From the NCBI RefSeq assembly GCF_002076895.1, contig NZ_CP020465.1, forward strand, positions 4,588,001-4,652,000: a stretch of 64,000 nt of DNA, read 5' to 3'. Origin of the DNA: Cognaticolwellia beringensis. GTDB lineage: Bacteria; Pseudomonadota; Gammaproteobacteria; Enterobacterales; Alteromonadaceae. The notes beneath the pieces were generated by a model. The model was not told the DNA's origin. It did not search any database and was given only the letters and a program-made list of their open reading frames with translations. This document shows, piece by piece, positions 18,648 through 26,620 of the stretch (position 1 is its first letter; each line of letters begins with the position of its first letter). The position numbers and the translations under genes are program-made.

Positions 18648-20174
18648 ATGACAGATGACACACAACTCCTCACCTTACAAAATCAACTTGCCCAGATGCA
18701 AGTACAGATTGATGCCTTGAAAAAAGATAAGGCGGTATGGCAAGAAGATAAAGTTGAAATGCAAACGCGTATTGACCATCTACTCGCCGAATTAAAGCTA
18801 AGCAAATCACAAAAGTACGGTCGAAAAAGTGAAAAAGCCCCCCGAGGTACCTTCAACGAAGCCGAGCAGCATAAAACGAGTGAGCCTCCCAAACATCATA
18901 AAAAAGGTAAACAATCGCTAGCTAAACACTTTGAGCGAGAAGACGTTGAGCACACCTTAACCGAGTTAGCTTGTACGTGTTGCGGTGAACAAATGCATCA
19001 CTGTGGCAGTGAAGATAGCGAACAAGTGAAAATTATCCCCGCCAAAATCAGTGTGATAAAACATAAACAATTTAAATACGCTTGCAGGCACTGTGAGCAT
19101 GAAGAGCTAAGCTGTAAAATAATAACTGCGCCTAAACCAGCTCAACCTATTCCTGGTAGTATCGCGAGTCCTGAGGCCTTAGCCGCAGTAGTTACTGCTA
19201 AATACTGTGATGCACTGCCGCTGTATCGTTTAGTTGATATCTTTGAGCGCGGCGGTTTAAAAATATCCAGAGGAACCCTAGCCAACTGGTGCATTAAGGT
19301 CGGCGTACTCATTAAGCCATTAGTCAAAGCAATGCAGCGCCACTTACTTGGTGAGCATAGTTTATGTGCGGATGAAACGCGTGTACAAGTCCTTGATGAA
19401 GGTGATAATCCAAGTAGCAATTCACAAATGTGGGTTTATCGCAGTAATGAAGTCAGTAAACAGCCAGTGGTTATTTACGACTATCAAGCGGGTCGTAGTC
19501 GTGCTTGCGCAGAAGCGTTCCTCAGAGATTATCAAGGATATTTACAATGCGATGGTTACAGTGTTTATGACGGTATTGAAGGCGTTATTCCTGTGGGATG
19601 TTGGGCGCACGCTAGACGTAAATATGATGAAGCCTTAAAAGCAGAGTCGAAAAATAAAGGCCGTGCGCATAAAGCGATCAGCTTTATCAGTCAATTATAT
19701 AAAATAGAAACTCAAGCGAAGAACAAAAAGTTATCACCACAAGCACGGTATCAATTACGACAAGAAAAAGCCCTGCCGATTTTAACACAATTCAAAGCAT
19801 GGCTTGATGAAGCCAGTGATAAAGTGATCGCGGGGAGTTATATTGGCAAAGCAATAAAATACAATCTCAACCAGTGGCATAAACTGATTAGGTACGTTGA
19901 AGATGGTCATTTAGGGATTGATAATAATATCACTGAACGAGATATTCGGCCGTTTACAACAGGTAGAAAAAACTGGTTATTCTCAAAATCAGTCAATGGT
20001 GCACAAGCAAGTGCGATACTTTATAGTATTGTCATGACGTGCAGGGCCAATGACATCAATCCATATTATTACTTCCAGCATTTATTCAAAACATTGCCCG
20101 CACGTCAAAGTGACGATGATGATTTTACCGATCTAATGCCATGGAATGTGCATCTAGACTTCGATTATAGCTAA
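18648..20174 (+). CDS. tnpC: IS66 transposase TnpC
   Basis: Encodes 508 aa from MTDDTQLLTLQ; an upstream in-frame ATG at 18603 adds 15 unconvincing residues. An N-terminal coiled coil (residues 5-55) is followed by a zinc-finger-like region (CTCCGEQMHHC and CRHCEHE) and a DDE catalytic domain with SLCADETRVQVLD, YLQCDGYSVYDG and a terminal Glu near GIDNNITERDIRPFTTGRKNWLF. It appears complete, so the element may still be able to move. Confidence 0.95.
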   Translation: MTDDTQLLTLQNQLAQMQVQIDALKKDKAVWQEDKVEMQTRIDHLLAELKLSKSQKYGRKSEKAPRGTFNEAEQHKTSEPPKHHKKGKQSLAKHFEREDVEHTLTELACTCCGEQMHHCGSEDSEQVKIIPAKISVIKHKQFKYACRHCEHEELSCKIITAPKPAQPIPGSIASPEALAAVVTAKYCDALPLYRLVDIFERGGLKISRGTLANWCIKVGVLIKPLVKAMQRHLLGEHSLCADETRVQVLDEGDNPSSNSQMWVYRSNEVSKQPVVIYDYQAGRSRACAEAFLRDYQGYLQCDGYSVYDGIEGVIPVGCWAHARRKYDEALKAESKNKGRAHKAISFISQLYKIETQAKNKKLSPQARYQLRQEKALPILTQFKAWLDEASDKVIAGSYIGKAIKYNLNQWHKLIRYVEDGHLGIDNNITERDIRPFTTGRKNWLFSKSVNGAQASAILYSIVMTCRANDINPYYYFQHLFKTLPARQSDDDDFTDLMPWNVHLDFDYS

Positions 20175-20221
20175 GCGCACTGCTTAATTGTGCGCTTACC
20201 TATATAGGCTCAATATACATA

Positions 20222-20315
20222 AATCACCTCACTAAGAGGCGAACAATTATTGGTTAAAAAGAGCGACGAATAAGCAAAAACTAACTATTTTCACTCTTTG
20301 TTTATTTTCTTAGGT
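20222..20315 (-). repeat. attC site 35 (degenerate)
   Basis: AATCACCTCACTAAGAGGCG, TTGGTTAAAAAGAGCGACGAA and a CTTAGGT end match attC blocks, but the inner and outer core triplets are altered. It belongs to the DUF1330-like cassette and now adjoins the IS66 end. Confidence 0.6.
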
Positions 20316-20615
20316 GTTCTTTTCATGCATAGAAATAGTTGTAACTGATTTTACGGAGCTTTGGAAATATTGAGCTTTTACCGCAAGATATTCTGGATCA
20401 TTAAAAAAATTATCCATGATTTCTTTATTCGGAAAGTCGATAGTAAACACGCGATTTATAGGCTCACTTGTTTTCGACTTCAAAACCTCATTAACTTTAA
20501 AGTCAAAACCAAAACTGCCACCAAATGAATGAAGTATTGGTATCATACTCTCACGATATTTTTGATATTCACTATCATTAGTAACTTCCAAACCCATTAT
20601 TCGCTCATAAGACAT
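20310..20615 (-). CDS. DUF1330-like cassette protein
   Basis: Encodes 101 aa. The ferredoxin-like pattern of DUF1330 is seen: YQKYRESMIPILHSFGGSFG, a strand with VFTIDFPNKEIMDNFFNDPEY and a C-terminal SSVKSVTTI strand. No enzymatic role is established for this family. The leader GGAGTCAATATG before the start is shared exactly with the lipoprotein cassette at 23290-23577. Confidence 0.75.
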   Translation of the reverse strand: MSYERIMGLEVTNDSEYQKYRESMIPILHSFGGSFGFDFKVNEVLKSKTSEPINRVFTIDFPNKEIMDNFFNDPEYLAVKAQYFQSSVKSVTTISMHEKNT

Positions 20616-20637
20616 ATTGACTCCAAACTAGATGAAC

Positions 20638-20735
20638 ACCTAACGCTTTCCAAGTGGCTTAAAATGGTTTGGCTACAATAACGAACGTAAGTGTGGCAGC
20701 CAACTGTTTTTTATCCTTATTTACTTTCTTATAGT
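20638..20735 (-). repeat. attC site 34
   Basis: Starts with CCTAACGCTTTCCAAG, contains TTTGGCTACAATAACG and AGCCAACTG, and ends in a degenerate CTTATAGT. Confidence 0.75.
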
Positions 20736-20761
20736 TCGATCAAGCCACTATAGACAATCTA

Positions 20762-21124
20762 TCATTTAAAAAACTTAATGCTAAGAGGATAATGCCATAA
20801 TTGATTATCGTTAGCTTTTATAGCTGCAATAATTGCAAATACCAAATTAAGTACTGCTAATACTATAAGGCCTATTATCCCTATAAAAATAAAAACTAAA
20901 ATCCCACAGACTACCGAATATATAAATAAACTAATTAACCAATTCATTGTCGTTTTACCGTGTTTATCTATCTCCTCATTTTTATCTTTATTCATTGTCC
21001 ACATTACAATGGGCAAAATAAAACCTAGCCCCGGTATTATAATACTAGTCAACTGACTCAAATGAATCAGCATGCAATAAGTATTTAAAGGCATTCCCCA
21101 ATATTCTTCTCGACTTTCCGACAT
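20762..21124 (-). CDS. DUF4870 membrane protein (cassette)
   Basis: Encodes 120 aa from MSESREEYWG, preceded by AGGGAG; a longer frame would run through the neighbouring attC. MLIHLSQLTSIIIPGLGFILP, the polar KNEEIDKHGKTTMNW and a long second hydrophobic hairpin are typical of DUF4870 inner-membrane proteins, whose role is unknown. Three or four helices are predicted. The cassette has no visible promoter of its own. Confidence 0.8.
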   Translation of the reverse strand: MSESREEYWGMPLNTYCMLIHLSQLTSIIIPGLGFILPIVMWTMNKDKNEEIDKHGKTTMNWLISLFIYSVVCGILVFIFIGIIGLIVLAVLNLVFAIIAAIKANDNQLWHYPLSIKFFK

Positions 21125-21151
21125 AAAACTCTCCCTGTAATAATTGAAACA

Positions 21152-21250
21152 TACCAACGCCTTGTTAACAGGCAATAATAAGTTGGTTAAAATAAGTGAA
21201 GTAGGAGAAAAAAACAACTGTCTTTTTCCTCGTTTAACAGCTTGTTAGCT
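21152..21250 (-). repeat. attC site 33
   Basis: Outer cores TACCAAC and GTTAGCT; inner blocks TTGGTTAAAATAAGTGAAGTAGGAG and AACAACTG. Confidence 0.85.
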
Positions 21251-21715
21251 ATCATTCCCACCAATAAATTCAATTGAAAAACCGTCACCTTCCTCTCCTG
21301 AAACAAAAACAGTAATATTTTTATCTTTATTCAATTGATAATTGAGCTTCTTAGGGAAGTCATGTCGTGAGTTTTCGAATATAGCAGTTTCAGCTGTGCA
21401 CTTTGTTAATTTGAAAGCAACAGGTAAGTCATTACTGGCAACTTTTGCAATATAAAACACCTCTCCAGACATTTCGACTAACCGTAAGGTTTCAGAACCG
21501 ACAATTTTATTCTTTTCGATAGAATACGTGTAACCAGAGCCTTCAAAGGTTTTGCCACTGATCCGTTTCCATGATTCATTGATTTTCAGTTTGCTGTTTT
21601 CAGAATTCCAATTACCAATAAGCCACGTTAATGATTCGAGCGTATCACAAGCCTTCGCTTGCACCGCTGATTGAAAGACTAAACACAGTGAAACCAAACT
21701 TAATAATTTCAACAT
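21245..21715 (-). CDS. DUF6265-like exported protein (cassette)
   Basis: Encodes 156 aa. A signal peptide (MLKLLSLVSLCLVFQSAVQA) is followed by LESLTWLIGNWNSEN, the WLxGxW start of the DUF6265/lipocalin-like family, then ESWKRISGKTFEGSGY and IFENSRHDFPKKLNY. It probably forms a small beta-barrel in the periplasm; the ligand is unknown. The start at 21715 fits a GGAGTT ribosome-binding site. The stop lies within the attC, as is common in this array. Confidence 0.75.
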   Translation of the reverse strand: MLKLLSLVSLCLVFQSAVQAKACDTLESLTWLIGNWNSENSKLKINESWKRISGKTFEGSGYTYSIEKNKIVGSETLRLVEMSGEVFYIAKVASNDLPVAFKLTKCTAETAIFENSRHDFPKKLNYQLNKDKNITVFVSGEEGDGFSIEFIGGNDS

Positions 21716-21744
21716 TGCACGCAACTCCATTGATTAACAAAGAT

Positions 21745-21853
21745 AGCTAACGCCCTTATAACGACTTTATGACGGGCTAAATATTGTGGGCTAAAATAAG
21801 CCACGAAGGAGCAAAAGCCAATTTTTTTCTCCTTGTTTAATTCCTCGTTAGGT
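21745..21853 (-). repeat. attC site 32
   Basis: Outer cores AGCTAAC and GTTAGGT; inner GTGGGCTAAAATAAGCCACGAAGGAGCA. Confidence 0.85.
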
Positions 21854-22168
21854 ATTTTTACCCGCTATAAGTAATAATTCTTTTTTTATAATACTATCTT
21901 TAAATTGATCTTCTAAACGAGAAAGTATCCAAATTACAAGTCCAATTGATATAGCTAAAGCTACATCTGAATTAATTTCGGTATATTTTCCAAGCAAATA
22001 ACCAACCATATACCCTGCCAGTATGTATAGAATTATAGAGACAATTGAAATTACCATCCGTAATTTGACAGTTGAATCTTTAGCCTGTTGGATATATTCA
22101 AATGTTATTGCACTTGACTCATTTTCTAAGTGTGGCAATTCAGCCTTAATCCATTCTGTGTATTTCAA
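21848..22168 (-). CDS. Small two-helix membrane protein (cassette)
   Basis: Encodes 106 aa with an amphipathic N-terminus (WIKAELPHLENESSA) and two adjacent hydrophobic segments (about residues 38-60 and 68-85). No family is recognised. The start is TTG, 6 nt after GGAG, with no better ATG nearby. Confidence 0.6.
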   Translation of the reverse strand: MKYTEWIKAELPHLENESSAITFEYIQQAKDSTVKLRMVISIVSIILYILAGYMVGYLLGKYTEINSDVALAISIGLVIWILSRLEDQFKDSIIKKELLLIAGKNT

Positions 22169-22183
22169 TGAGAACTCCTAAAT

Positions 22184-22270
22184 ACTCAACGCCCAATTAG
22201 CAGGCTAAAACGATTGAATATAGTGAACAAAAAACCAACTATTTTGTCCTTATTTAATTACTTGTTCGTA
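22184..22270 (-). repeat. attC site 31
   Basis: Outer cores ACTCAAC and GTTCGTA; shorter (87 bp) and divergent, but GCCCAATTAGCAGGCTAAAA and AACCAACTATTTTGTCC are diagnostic. Confidence 0.75.
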
Positions 22271-22623
22271 ATTAAATAAGCCATACCATTACACCGCATA
22301 TGTGTATTACAACGACCAGCACTTCTATTAACCAAACAAGAATCAAAAACTAAAGCATTACCGCCTAGTTTCTGGGTTTTAACTCTTAAATCAGAAATCA
22401 AAGCTTCTTTACTCGGTTTGTAGTCTTTTATATCCTTTTGGCAATATTCGGCTTCTACATAACCGATTTTTGAAGCACCTAACTCCCATACTTCATAGTT
22501 AGTATATCTTTGTACTACACTTTTTCTAATTTTGTTTTCAACATAAATACCGGCATTAGAATTAAATGTAGCTGTTGAGCAGCCATTTAAAAGAAAACAT
22601 ATGATTGGGAACAAAAATTTCAT
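22258..22623 (-). CDS. RcsF-like lipoprotein (cassette)
   Basis: Encodes 121 aa from MKFLFPIICFLLNGCSTA, with lipobox LLNGC. The mature part follows the RcsF pattern: IGYVEAEYCQ, KTQKLGGNALVFDSCLV, GRCNTHMRC. The four cysteines can form the two non-consecutive disulfides seen in RcsF. In enterobacteria RcsF is the outer-membrane sensor of the Rcs envelope-stress phosphorelay. A mobile RcsF-like copy could modulate envelope sensing, but this is inferred from similarity only. GGAGTTCGC precedes the ATG. Confidence 0.75.
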   Translation of the reverse strand: MKFLFPIICFLLNGCSTATFNSNAGIYVENKIRKSVVQRYTNYEVWELGASKIGYVEAEYCQKDIKDYKPSKEALISDLRVKTQKLGGNALVFDSCLVNRSAGRCNTHMRCNGMAYLITNK

Positions 22624-22639
22624 GCGAACTCCATTTCTA

Positions 22640-22668
22640 TATAACACACGCTGAATCGCTGGTTATGC
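22640..22668 (-). repeat. attC remnant (site 30)
   Basis: Only ATATAAC and GTTATGC ends remain, about 29 bp in total. The inner cores are deleted, so the flanking cassettes are effectively fused. Confidence 0.4.
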
Positions 22669-23145
22669 TGCAACTTCTATTTCAATATTGCTATAAATAT
22701 CCGAGCTTTTGTATCTTGCCCAAATATCTCGATATAAAGGGGACTTAGGATTATAGTAATCTTCGGGCATACTTTTCTGGTAGCCACATTTGTTTAACTT
22801 ATTATCTTCATTTTTCGTAACATAAACAATGACGAGTGCATTAACCAAATAATCATGAACTAATGAAGCCAAATCGACTTTGGATATGGTCAAAGACATT
22901 GTTAGAAAATGATTCATTACTTCATTTACCGGGAATAAATGTTCTTTAATGGCACTAGTTTGGTCTGTTAAGTTTTTTGAATAATATATTTGTTGCAACC
23001 CTTCTTTTGTTAAAGGTTCACTAAATTTTCTAATCAAATGGTTTATAACTACTTTACAATCATTAACAGTCCCTAGGTTATCGATTCGATATGTCATCAA
23101 TGAAGAAACAATTTGATGTGCAATCCCTTGAGTAGATAATGCCAC
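22663..23145 (-). CDS. Uncharacterised cassette protein
   Basis: Encodes 160 aa from GTG, preceded by AAGGAGG and located directly inside the cassette boundary; the frame open upstream reads through the attC and is not credible. It is a helical protein with segments IAHQIVSSLMTYRIDNLGTV, CKVVINHLIRKFSEPLTKEGL and VNEVMNHFLTMSLTISKVDL and a C-terminal YNPKSPLYRDIWARYKSSD. I do not recognise a family. No signal peptide or membrane segment is present, so it is probably cytoplasmic. Confidence 0.6.
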   Translation of the reverse strand: MALSTQGIAHQIVSSLMTYRIDNLGTVNDCKVVINHLIRKFSEPLTKEGLQQIYYSKNLTDQTSAIKEHLFPVNEVMNHFLTMSLTISKVDLASLVHDYLVNALVIVYVTKNEDNKLNKCGYQKSMPEDYYNPKSPLYRDIWARYKSSDIYSNIEIEVAA

Positions 23146-23159
23146 ATAGCCTCCTTGCT

Positions 23160-23275
23160 GCATAACGCCGGCCGAACCGGCGGATTTTAAATGAGATAAA
23201 ATATTAACGTAGTGACCATAACCCATTTGAAATAGTCCGAGCAAGTTTACGAGCAACTTCAGGCACTTGTTATAT
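23160..23275 (-). repeat. attC site 29 (divergent)
   Basis: Outer cores GCATAAC and GTTATAT about 116 bp apart. The interior is unlike other sites and includes the GC-rich palindrome GCCGGCCGAACCGGCGG and the repeated word GAGCAA. Confidence 0.6.
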
Positions 23276-23289
23276 TTATATTTAATCAA

Positions 23290-23577
23290 CTAATTAAGAT
23301 TATTGATCGAAACTTCATCACCATCTTTTGATACTGTTAAGGCTAAATTATAAATTTTATCGCAAGCCTTTATTCTCCAATGCTCTTTAAAAGTATCATC
23401 AGAACTTGGCATAGTGGCAATAACTTCTTTATTCTGGATGTCATTGCAGTTAGCGGCTTCCATATAAAGTTTAATTAGTTTGGAGGATTTAGAGCGTATT
23501 TCGTTATTGTATTTATATGGTGTTGAATTGCATCCAACAATCAATAAAGTGATAGTAATTAGAATACCTGCTTTCAT
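23290..23577 (-). CDS. Small lipoprotein (cassette)
   Basis: Encodes 95 aa from MKAGILITITLLIVGCNS, with lipobox LIVGC. The mature part is about 78 residues with a single Cys pair (AANCNDIQ and IKACDKIY). No family is recognised. The leader GGAGTCAATATG is shared with the DUF1330 cassette at 20310-20615. Confidence 0.65.
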   Translation of the reverse strand: MKAGILITITLLIVGCNSTPYKYNNEIRSKSSKLIKLYMEAANCNDIQNKEVIATMPSSDDTFKEHWRIKACDKIYNLALTVSKDGDEVSINNLN

Positions 23578-23598
23578 ATTGACTCCTACTTCCAATAA

Positions 23599-23698
23599 AT
23601 ATAACGCCTTCATCAGCTGCGTAGCGAGCTGTCACTTTTTTGCGATTTTCGCACAAAAAGCGAAGTTTGCGTAGTCACATTTCATGGCCTTGTTAGAT
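23599..23698 (-). repeat. attC site 28
   Basis: Outer cores ATATAAC and GTTAGAT. The interior (GTAGCGAGCTGTCACTTTTTTGC) is unlike the majority class, so it may come from another integron family. Confidence 0.75.
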
Positions 23699-23723
23699 CT
23701 GCCGTTATCATTTTTAGCACAGT

Positions 23724-24203
23724 TTACTTTACTGGAATTTTAATAGTGCTGCCTATTTTATCAGGTCTTGGAAACTTGGCGTATTCTTTTTCTATTGACT
23801 GTAAGCGTTGAAGAACATCATTAGGAAATGGTGATACTCGCCTAGTTTCTATATCTATGTGAACATCAAGGTGCTCACCAGCTGCCGCTCGATACCCTTT
23901 ATTTGTGCAATATATTTCATGAAAGGTATGTAAGCGTTTTTCATCAACTGACAAAAGCCAAGAAATAACCTCGATTTCGTCATGTTCACATAATTCTCTC
24001 TCAAAAATACAGTGGCTCTCAACCAGTGCTTTACTGCAGTTGTTCGCATACCGGTAACGTTCACCTAAATCAAGATGTTCAGTGAAATCAATATGCGCAT
24101 CATATATTACCAAACCATAATACTTTGTATTCATATGCCCATTAAAATCAACCCAGTCAGCAGGAACTTTGGTTGAATATTTTCTAAATGGATATGCTTC
24201 CAT
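23724..24203 (-). CDS. Hotdog-fold acyl-CoA thioesterase (cassette)
   Basis: Encodes 159 aa. VPADWVDFNGHMNTKYYGLVIYDA has the DxNGHMN-type active-site motif of the 4-hydroxybenzoyl-CoA/carnitinyl-CoA-like thioesterase branch. RYANNCSKALVESHCIFERE and LHTFHEIYCTNKGYRAAAGEHLDVHID are the central strands. It hydrolyses an acyl-CoA thioester of unknown identity in the cytoplasm. It is an ordinary metabolic enzyme carried as a cassette. Confidence 0.8.
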   Translation of the reverse strand: MEAYPFRKYSTKVPADWVDFNGHMNTKYYGLVIYDAHIDFTEHLDLGERYRYANNCSKALVESHCIFERELCEHDEIEVISWLLSVDEKRLHTFHEIYCTNKGYRAAAGEHLDVHIDIETRRVSPFPNDVLQRLQSIEKEYAKFPRPDKIGSTIKIPVK

Positions 24204-24240
24204 TTTTACATCCTCTAAAAAATGGCTAAAATCTGACCGC

Positions 24241-24340
24241 GCCTATCGCCTCTTAAGAGGCAAATAATATGTTAGTTAAAATTAGCTACGATGAAGCAAA
24301 AGCCAACTGACTTTTTGTCCTTTTAAACGACTTGCTAGTT
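24241..24340 (-). repeat. attC site 27 (degenerate)
   Basis: GCCTATCGCCTCTTAAGAGGC and TTAGTTAAAATTAGCTACGATGAAG match the class, but both outer core triplets are changed (CTATCG and GCTAGTT). Confidence 0.7.
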
Positions 24341-24344
24341 ATGT

Positions 24345-24857
24345 TTATTCACCCGCGCTACTAATAGAAAAAATAACGGAATTAATTTTCCAGCCATCTT
24401 CTGCTTTCACTAAAAGTAAACTTTTTCTTCCCCAGTTTGCTTTAGCCCCTTTTACAAAATGGTTGTAATCTAAGTAAACGCTTGCAATATCCCCATCTTG
24501 TTGGATTTTTATATTCTCAAACATCATTTCATGATCCTTCTGGCGAGAAACAATAACATCAAAAAAATGTACATGATCGCCGGGATAGGTTTTCATAGGC
24601 TTCCAAGATTCCTGACCTTTCATTTTTGCTGTTTCCGCTTTACTTTGGTTTTTCTCAAAATCATTCGTCGAAGAAACACCAACCCAAGATACAGTCCCAT
24701 CGTAAAATAAACTAAAATATTTAGATCTATCTATAGTCGTAATTGAGTTTTCAAAATCTTGCACTACTTTTTGCAACTGCTCGTCATCTGAAAGCTGGCT
24801 TGCAAAAGACACTTGCGTGAATATTAAAAGAGATACCACTAAAATAATTTTGTTCAT
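24345..24857 (-). CDS. Exported NTF2/SnoaL-like protein (cassette)
   Basis: Encodes 170 aa with a signal peptide (MNKIILVVSLLIFTQVSFA). LQKVVQDFENSITTIDRSKYFSLF starts a cone-like NTF2 fold; VSWVGVSS, DIASVYLDYNHFVKG and SLLLVKAEDGWKINSVIFS are the typical strands of DUF4440/SnoaL-like proteins. It could bind a small ligand in the periplasm; no catalytic residues are evident. GGAGCCGTT precedes the ATG. Confidence 0.7.
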   Translation of the reverse strand: MNKIILVVSLLIFTQVSFASQLSDDEQLQKVVQDFENSITTIDRSKYFSLFYDGTVSWVGVSSTNDFEKNQSKAETAKMKGQESWKPMKTYPGDHVHFFDVIVSRQKDHEMMFENIKIQQDGDIASVYLDYNHFVKGAKANWGRKSLLLVKAEDGWKINSVIFSISSAGE

Positions 24858-24880
24858 AACGGCTCCTTGTTTGATTAGTT

Positions 24881-24978
24881 AGCTAACGTCCACTTAAGCG
24901 GAGAAAAATAGTTGTATAATGTGAAGCGAAGCGGAACTAGCCAACTTTTATTTGTCCCGCTTGAACAGTTTGTTAGCA
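24881..24978 (-). repeat. attC site 26
   Basis: Outer cores AGCTAAC and GTTAGCA; inner GTTGTATAATGTGAAGCGAAGCGGAACTAGCCAAC. Confidence 0.85.
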
Positions 24979-25736
24979 CAACTATACCATTGATTATTTT
25001 TAATAAGTTCTATTTCTTTCTCTGTTGGAAGAACTTGCTTATCAAAAAAATTAAAGCTTAAGTGATGATACTGACCAACACAGAGGTCGAGCGCTTTTCG
25101 TGAATCGTTGAGCTCATAATTTCCACGGTGGATCATTTGCGAACTGAAAATTAAAATATCACCTACATCTAGCTCTATAAGTATCGCATTAGGAAGTTCT
25201 TCATTATTCTGATGACCATTTAGCTCAAACCGAACATCTCTTTCTAGATCAGTATCCCATCGTTTATGTGTACCCGGTATGATTTCAACTCCCTTTTCCT
25301 TTACCAGTGGAATTCGTATATGCAGACTAACCATATTTTTTTGTTCTGCTTTCTGTATATCATCAGAAATAGGGCTATATTGCATATCTCTATGCCAATA
25401 TGGAAGACGTTTACTATTTAACGGATTAAAAAACAATTGGGTATTATGAAAGTAAATTTCTGAGCCAAACATACTTTCAAGTAAGTTAGTTAGCTTTACT
25501 GGAGATATAGAGTTAAAAAAATCCACTCGTTTCTCTGGAGTGTCTTCAAAAAAAACCTGTTGAGTAAGTGAATGCATATTCACTAATTTATGCTCAAAAA
25601 TTTCTGTTTTATTACTGCACATCCATGATTCAAAAATACTATTTACGTGCTTTGAAATAGCTAAAATCTCAATATCACTTAAAAAGTCACGGATAACGAC
25701 ATAGCCCATATCATCATATTGTTTTCTAGCAGACAT
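24948..25736 (-). CDS. Phytanoyl-CoA dioxygenase (PhyH) family protein (cassette)
   Basis: Encodes 262 aa. An Fe(II)/2-oxoglutarate-dependent oxygenase fold is indicated by MGYVVIRDFLSDIEI at the N-terminus, the metal ligands in YWHRDMQYS (HxD) and the distal His in FSSQMIHRGNYELND, followed by SRKALDLCV with the oxoglutarate-binding Arg. EIIPGTHKRWDTDL is a common PhyH motif. The substrate is unknown; relatives hydroxylate acyl-CoAs, amino acids or secondary metabolites. Its end overlaps the attC. Confidence 0.83.
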   Translation of the reverse strand: MSARKQYDDMGYVVIRDFLSDIEILAISKHVNSIFESWMCSNKTEIFEHKLVNMHSLTQQVFFEDTPEKRVDFFNSISPVKLTNLLESMFGSEIYFHNTQLFFNPLNSKRLPYWHRDMQYSPISDDIQKAEQKNMVSLHIRIPLVKEKGVEIIPGTHKRWDTDLERDVRFELNGHQNNEELPNAILIELDVGDILIFSSQMIHRGNYELNDSRKALDLCVGQYHHLSFNFFDKQVLPTEKEIELIKNNQWYSCANKLFKRDK

Positions 25737-25755
25737 ACACGGAGCATCCTTTTAA

Positions 25756-25857
25756 GCATAACGCTCATTTAAAGGGCAAAATATAGTTGGCTAAAATAGA
25801 TGAACGGAGTAAATAAAATAGCCAACTTTATTTTGTCCCGCTTGAAATTCTTATAGG
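25756..25857 (-). repeat. attC site 25
   Basis: Outer core GCATAAC and a degenerate CTTATAGG; inner TTGGCTAAAATAGATGAACGGAG and TAGCCAACTT. Confidence 0.8.
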
Positions 25858-25859
25858 TT

Positions 25860-26201
25860 TTAAGCCACCAAACCAATACCTATTTTAACACTGCTGATTA
25901 ACGCAAAATAAATAAGCAGACCGATAGATTTTTTACGGCGCCGTTGTAGTAATTCTTTAATAACAACGCCGTCGTCATTGACCAATTGGGATTTCCACAA
26001 AATAAGCCAAAATATACTTAAAGTAAACTGTTGATTATTGATAAGTATTGTCGGTTTTTTAATGGGAATTAAAACTAAGGAGGAATATATAACCTCTTCT
26101 TCACTTTTGATTTCAAAGCGTGTTGTAAAGCGATCATAAGAAACAAGCACTGTTTTATCTGCGATTGTATGAGTTTGTTTCTGAATCCGTTCAAATGCCA
26201 T
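25860..26201 (-). CDS. Uncharacterised membrane-anchored cassette protein
   Basis: Encodes 113 aa: a beta-rich N-terminal part (IADKTVLVSYDRFTTRFEIK), a hydrophobic stretch LSIFWLILWKSQL, a basic RRRKKS and a C-terminal transmembrane helix. I recognise no family. The ribosome-binding site is weak. Confidence 0.55.
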   Translation of the reverse strand: MAFERIQKQTHTIADKTVLVSYDRFTTRFEIKSEEEVIYSSLVLIPIKKPTILINNQQFTLSIFWLILWKSQLVNDDGVVIKELLQRRRKKSIGLLIYFALISSVKIGIGLVA

Positions 26202-26212
26202 AATTGATTAAA

Positions 26213-26310
26213 ACCTGACGCCTACTAGGCGGATAAAAATAGTTGGTTAAAATGTGAAGCAAAACGGAACCTAACCAACGGTTAAAAACCCTGCTTGAAT
26301 GGCTTATGTA
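26213..26310 (-). repeat. attC site 24 (degenerate)
   Basis: CCTGACGCCTACTAGGCGG and TTGGTTAAAATGTGAAGC are recognisable. The core is CCTGACG instead of CCTAACG and the end is CTTATGT. Confidence 0.7.
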
Positions 26311-26315
26311 GCTAT

Positions 26316-26501
26316 TTAATTAAACTCGTCATTGCCTTTTACCCAACGATAAATTGGATAAGCAACTATTAAGGGGATAATGGTTAAAATAATAGATTTA
26401 CCAATATCCATTTGCTTTAGTTCGCCCGCTGCATAGAAGAATATTATTACGAAGAAAGTAAAAAATATCCATATTGACCAAAATGCTTGTTTTTTACTCA
26501 T
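26316..26501 (-). CDS. Very small two-helix membrane protein (cassette)
   Basis: Encodes 61 aa, almost wholly two hydrophobic helices (residues 7-24 and 33-50) with basic ends. AAGGA lies 8 nt before the ATG. No family is recognised. Confidence 0.55.
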   Translation of the reverse strand: MSKKQAFWSIWIFFTFFVIIFFYAAGELKQMDIGKSIILTIIPLIVAYPIYRWVKGNDEFN

Positions 26502-26520
26502 GACTACGAATCCTTCGTGC

Positions 26521-26620
26521 TACATATCGCCCAAATAACAGGCTGAGTAATGGTTGGCTATAATGGTGTAGCGAAACGTAGCCAACTGTTACGTGTCCTT
26601 GTTGATTTTCTTATCGTTGT
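26521..26620 (-). repeat. attC site 23 (degenerate)
   Basis: TACATATCGCCCAAATAACAGGCTGAG and TTGGCTATAATGGTGTAGCG match the class. The core AAC has become ATC, and the end is CTTATCGTTG. Confidence 0.7.

Larger units (their letters stand above)
17854..20199 (+). mobile_element. IS66-family insertion sequence
   Basis: 2,346 bp bounded by inverted repeats beginning GTAAGCGC(N2)AATTA and flanked by the 8-bp direct repeat CTATATAG (17846-17853 and 20200-20207), the target-duplication size of IS66. It contains tnpA, tnpB and tnpC in order, all intact. It splits a cassette from the attC site of its upstream neighbour. Confidence 0.95.

Noticed and set aside
22663..23289. Full 208-codon frame as one protein
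   Set aside because: The first 48 codons run through attC site 29; a GTG start after AAGGAGG at 23145 fits the cassette boundary.
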